DNA of 64,000 bases from Tyto alba (taxonomy: Eukaryota; Chordata; Aves; Strigiformes; Tytonidae), in assembly GCF_018691265.1 (NCBI RefSeq), contig NW_024881295.1, positions 19,019,904-19,083,903 on the forward strand, given 5' to 3'. Under the pieces are notes generated by a model that worked only from the letters and a program-made list of their open reading frames with translations, was not told the DNA's origin and did no database searches. Shown piece after piece: positions 41,001 to 47,000 of this stretch. The translations under genes and the position numbers were made by a program. Positions within the stretch are counted from its first letter, which is position 1, and the number at the start of each line of letters is the position of its first letter.

Positions 41001-44000
41001 TGCAAAAAGCCTGTCTGTACAGCTGAGTTAAATTTAGCCATCGTCTCAGAAATCACTGGAAGGAGGGGAAAAACTAACAGACCTCAGTTGCAAAAACCTC
41101 ATTTTCTAGAAATCAGGCTTTAAAAAGCAAACAAGGAAGCAAGCAAACCTTGAAACACCATCTACATGCTATTATTTGTGGTAACAAAATGAATAAACTA
41201 TGCATGTGATATATTTATTTCTATTAATTTTCTCTTTCTCACCTGGTTTGACTGGTAATATGAGAAACCATAGGGAGTTCTTGGTGCAAAATCATTTTCA
41301 GTAATCCCCATGTTATAGACACGCTCTGGAACGCTGGATGCACGGTGCAAACCGCCTGTAACCAAAGCCTTAATATCAGTAAGATTTTAACAAAAAATTA
41401 TATTGTTATAAAGGACAATTTACAGGACTAGGGAAATGTCCCAGTCTTCACTGCCATTAATATACATAAGATGAAAATCAAACAGGAAAATGATGGAAAG
41501 ATCTTTGCATTTGGTGTATCACATTCAAATCATGGCTAAGCAAAGCTTTCTGAAAATACAAGCCATTTTTCCAGTTTCCTATTTATTTTACTTAAGATAT
41601 ATTTTTAACTTTTAGAAGTCTTGTTCATGCAGCTATTTAATGAAAAGGGTTTTAACAAAGCAAGCTGGTATTTTAAATATCCTACATGATGACAAATGAT
41701 AAAGTACTGAGAAAAGGTATCACCAGACAGCTACTAAGAATACTTATTTTCCACTGTAACCACTTTGAATATATATGCATGGTTTACATTAGAGGCTGAC
41801 TATAATATGCACAGTACACAAGAAATTAAAATATTGAAGCTGTAGACTGTAGATGAGAAACATGGGTTGATGTGTATACCTCTGTTATTGTGCACCCTAG
41901 AGATGCAATTTTCACAATGTACCACTGTAAACAAATAGCATACACTGAGTATAGACTGTTTATTTCATAGTTGTCTACCTCAACCGCTGATGTTTCTTCT
42001 CCCTTAGGTGCTAGATTTATGATAATATATTGGAGTAAGTAATACTCCGCTAATCTTCTCAGTGCTTCACCCAAGGAGCATGAAAAGTCCATGAACAAAT
42101 TATATGGCTTATGGAGGCCCGTGGCATATGATGCTGTAAAGTAGGGTTGTTTAATGACACTTCAAATCTGCACCTGAAAGGTTCACTAATCCTACAAATA
42201 ATGTAGAAGATCCACAGTATATCTGCTCTGATTCTTCTTTCCCATGACCCAGCTTTCAAAATAGAACAGTGCATTGTGTTTATTTCTTTGATTAAAACTG
42301 TATTATTCTATTAATTAAAACCAAACAAATATAGAAATGAAAAACTTCAGGCTGTTTCTTTTTCACTGATACAATGCATTGTCAGTGAAAAAGTGCTTCT
42401 ATTAATAATTTTTTTTTTAAAGCAACAGATATTGCTGATTTTCTAATTAATAGAAATTAATAGATTAATACTAATTATTCAGGAGATTCCGACATTCCTA
42501 TGAAAATCTGCATATAGGAATATAAATAACACAGGTTTAAAGAGGTGAAACAGAAGTTGAAAGCAAGATATACCTCAAATTAGTCATAAATGGGGCCAGG
42601 GTGTGCTGCAGAAGTTTAGGCTGAACAGGTAACAGTGGTCAATAAAGTTGACTGGCCATGAATTTTCAAAATAGCAGATATTACCTGAGATACTACAGAA
42701 AAGAAATCTAAAGAACCAATCATTAACTTGGTCAAACTGCCGAAGCCTCCACTTCTAAAAATAGTAGGAGTCATATGCCGACGCGAATTCAGGAGCCCAA
42801 AACATGCAGGCAACTGCCTGCTGGGATTTTTGAAAGCTCCCGGTGTACGTGTGCCAAATAGTTGAGGCTTTCAGTTCATGCCGTTAGACTCTGATCTTCC
42901 TCAGGTGCACATGGGCATCCCTAGGAACTTCAGCACACCTGTATCTTTGATCCTTAGTGCCCGTAGTTAGTAAAGGGCTCAACAAGGATAAAAATAAACA
43001 AGTAACTCACGTAACAAGAATAATTTATGAATGATTCTCACTAACACATAGCTTCCCGGATAAGCCCAAATTTGTGTATAATATAATATAGTATAATACA
43101 GTACAATATAATAGCAGACTGTAATAATTTGAGGCCTAACTGAATCATACTTTGCAGTTATTTTGCTTATTTAATCATACTTTCCAATTCTTTTATTTTG
43201 GCCATGCGAGGCAGATTTAAACACGTATTAGGTGATTTGTTAAGACACATTCACAGCAACTTTGCATCATGAGAGCGGAATGATGCAGCTTGGTTAAACT
43301 CATGATTTGGATCATAATAATTCCTTTGCGACATTACAAGATTACCATAGCCCAAGGGCTATCCAGATACATGAGAAAACTGTAAGAAGACACTGTTGTT
43401 TTATACTGTAAAAAATTCCTGCCAATCCAAAATCGAAAATCCACGAATTCATATAAATCTCTCATTAGTGTGATAAAATTCATGTATCAATGTATTATTT
43501 CAGATACCCAACAAGTCTCCATCTTAGCCTATCACCTGTGCTTGCCTATTAAAGATTCACTTTATTCACTGATGCATATTAAAGTACTTTCATATAATAA
43601 GTCTTTAAATACATTTACATATATAAGTCTTTTTTCATATAATAAGTCTTTAAATACATATACATTTCTGTTTCTCTGTAGTTAGCATTTTTTGTCGAGT
43701 TTACTTAGCGAGAAATTATTCTGTTATTTATCTACTTAGGGCATAGAGATCATCTAAGCAAGTATTTTGTGCATGTTTTATGTAACTCTAAACTTTCTGT
43801 CTTTACTAAGCAAATAAATAAAAAAAAAGAGGATAAATCAAAAATAACACAGCTGTCCATGAACTAGTTGAGGATAAACTACATACCTAAAAGTTCTCTC
43901 TTTGCAAAAGCAAAATACAGTCAATGAGAAATAGTAACATTCAGTTATCTTCAAGCAGTCCTCTCTTTTTAACCTCCAGTCTTCCTATGAAACTATCCAT

Positions 44001-47000
44001 CAGTAAACATTTTTCAGAGATAAACACAGTATAGGCTAGCTTATGGAATTTCATTTTGCATTTACAGTATCTCCTGCTTGCTCTTACCACATCAGTAAAT
44101 TATTTTGCCAGGATTTTACCTGTAGATTTATCAGGTAGACATAAAATGTATGTCTTTTTACTTTGTGCTGTTTACTTGTGTGAAAAGCCAGTGTGCTAAA
44201 GGACAAAGTGGTAACTGAAATGCTGTGTCTTTCCATTAGTTATGAGACGCAGAATAAGTGATCTGATCAAAACCTGCCTCTGTCAGCAAGGTTTCCTTCA
44301 GCTTCTTTTCACCATTCTAAAAAAATCTATGTGTCTTTACCACCCCTCAGATTTGCTCGGTATTACATATATTCAGAAACCATTAGGCAGCCCTTATACA
44401 CTCAGTGCACTGGTTTAAAAGAAAAATAAAGAAAAAAGAAGCCACAATTTTTTTTTTTTTTAATTATATTATGGGTACATTTACTGTTAGGATTAATTTA
44501 CTCACAAAAACTCTCTCTTCAGAGAATATGCACAGAATTCAGATACTCATCCATAGGGGACAAATGCTATTTAAGAGGCCATAGGACACCACACTTGATT
44601 TCCAGCAGCCAGTCAAGAAAAGGATGGGTTTCCTACAGGCCCTGTGTTGTGTCTGTCAACCCATGAGGACATTTTGGAAAACTCGGGCATCTCAGACAGC
44701 AGCAGACACCCATGTGTGGGCAAGTGAGCGGGACTGTTTATCACAGCCTCCCCTCTCCCCTGTCAATATGAACTAAAGCAGCTCAGGAACACTTCAGATG
44801 TGGTCAGGGGAGAAGGAAAACAACCTCTCACTCTTCTCCGTGCCTGAAAAAAAAGCTGTACAAAAATCACCCGATATCACAACAGTTATGACAAAATTTT
44901 GAGACCTGAAAAAATAATAACACTATCAGGAGGGAAACTATACAGATGACTGAGCAAAAATCCCATCTGTTTTCACAGAGGCTCTTCTCGAGGCCCCTTT
45001 GTTCCCCTGGACGTGACAGCTCCAACATCTCCAAAGGCCTTGGAAGTTCCTCCCCAGCAATCCCTGCCTACGGCTGCAGACAGATCAATCTCCTGTTTGC
45101 TTGGCTTTCAAAAGCAACAATGACAAGACGCATGTCTAAGATAGACGATATATGAAAAAGACACTTATCCTCCATTAAGGAGTGAGGTGTATCAAATTCC
45201 CCTTAAATCATGCACAGTGTTAACTCTCAGTTGTGAGTCTTTTTCAGCGCTTTTGTATTTGAATGGTTACCATGAAAGTCAAGTCTTGGCTTTAAAACCC
45301 CTCACTGCAGGCAGCAAGGTAGCTGTACCCTGTACGCAGAAGTCTATTAAGGACTACAATATTTTTACACATCTGGAGTGCCCACCTGCTGAGTATCCAT
45401 TGTCCACTCTTGCTCACCGCAGGTGGGTGATTATATCCTCAACAGAGACTCCCAAGTGTTCCTGAACTCTCAGTTTTTAATCCTTTTTTATACTCCACCA
45501 CTCACGATGGACTGAGATGGCATTTAAAAATGGCATATCAAAAACTTCACTGAATCACCTCATCTAGAGATCAAAGAGCCTTCTTTTTGATCATGTTCCT
45601 TCATCACTCTGCCAGCACAAGCCTGGTCCCAAAGGAGCTTTTCAAACATCTTTTACTTCGTGCTGATCAGTACATTTACACAAGTACTGAAATTTAAGAA
45701 AAAGATTTCTTCTGGCTCAGGAAGCAGAGAGAGGAATTTAATGAAACCAACAAAAAGTGGTAGTCACCAACAAGGAAATTTTTTCTACTTCCTTTTCCCT
45801 CAAAGTTATAAACAGAAAACTACTATGAAGCAGTTAACGTGGTCAGAATTCTGCAAAACAGAAGGATAAGGATAGAAAACTCCCCCAAGACCCTAAGAGC
45901 AAGTTTAACAAAAAATACTACTAGGAATTTTAGAAATGAAGAAACATGAAGAATAAACAAAGCTCTGATTGTAGCCATCTCGTATGTGATGCTGTTGATT
46001 TGGAAATCACCAAGTTTTAATTTTGTTTTTTATAAACACATTGTGTTTATAAAACTCTGTGTTAGAGAAAGAATCTCTACACAGACAGCAGTTCATCAGG
46101 CCTCTTGTTTTTCTATGTTATATTACTCAATTCTGCCCTCATTTTTACCATGGAACTAAAAAGGATGTACAGGATATACAAGAAAGAAGACTTTAGTTCA
46201 GGGATTATACTAAAGAAACATAAATAACACAAATGGATTTAAAAAGCCAATCAAAACCCAAATGGAACAAGATGAGAGGCAAGTGGACTCATAAACAGAA
46301 CAAAGTTTAATATACTCCTGAAGTGTACATAAAATATTCAAGTGTTGCATCATATCTGAGCTGAAAACCACCAGTCATTAAGGTATATGACTCTGAACAC
46401 CATTTCTCTGATAAGTCTGAACCATCTACCATTCCGTTTCCATCCTTAAATAGCAGACAGAAATTTGATACAGCTGCTTTAGTTCAAAATTTTTAAGGGT
46501 AGTGTAATCTTTAATTTAAAAAGGTTCGGCAACTGACAAAGTAGAAAAGTTGCAGCTGTTGTTAAACTATTGCTTGAAAAACTATTAACCATGTTTGACA
46601 ATGTCTTGAAAAGAGTTGAGGCAGTATGTAACTTCAATCATTTGGCCGGTGGAATCCTCAAACCTGAGGATGACCTGAATTTCTAGTTTAGAAAGAAGAA
46701 ATACACCCACAAAAAGGGAGGAAAAGGCCGTGAAACAGCAAACAATGTGGGGGTAGAATGCAAAAATATGTTTTTTGATTTAAAGGTAATGCTGAAGGCT
46801 AAGCAGACACCTTTAATTTGAAACTCTAAGGAGAAATTATGCTGCCTGACAGAGTACTTCTTGCAGCCTCAAAGCTTCCAGTACAGTCAGTGGAAAATGG
46901 GTGTGCACAGATGTTACTGGGTAAGACCTTTACTACCACTGGTTTTTCATACCCAGTGGTTATGTGCTTGGCTAATTTTAGACACGTATGTGAATGCTCT

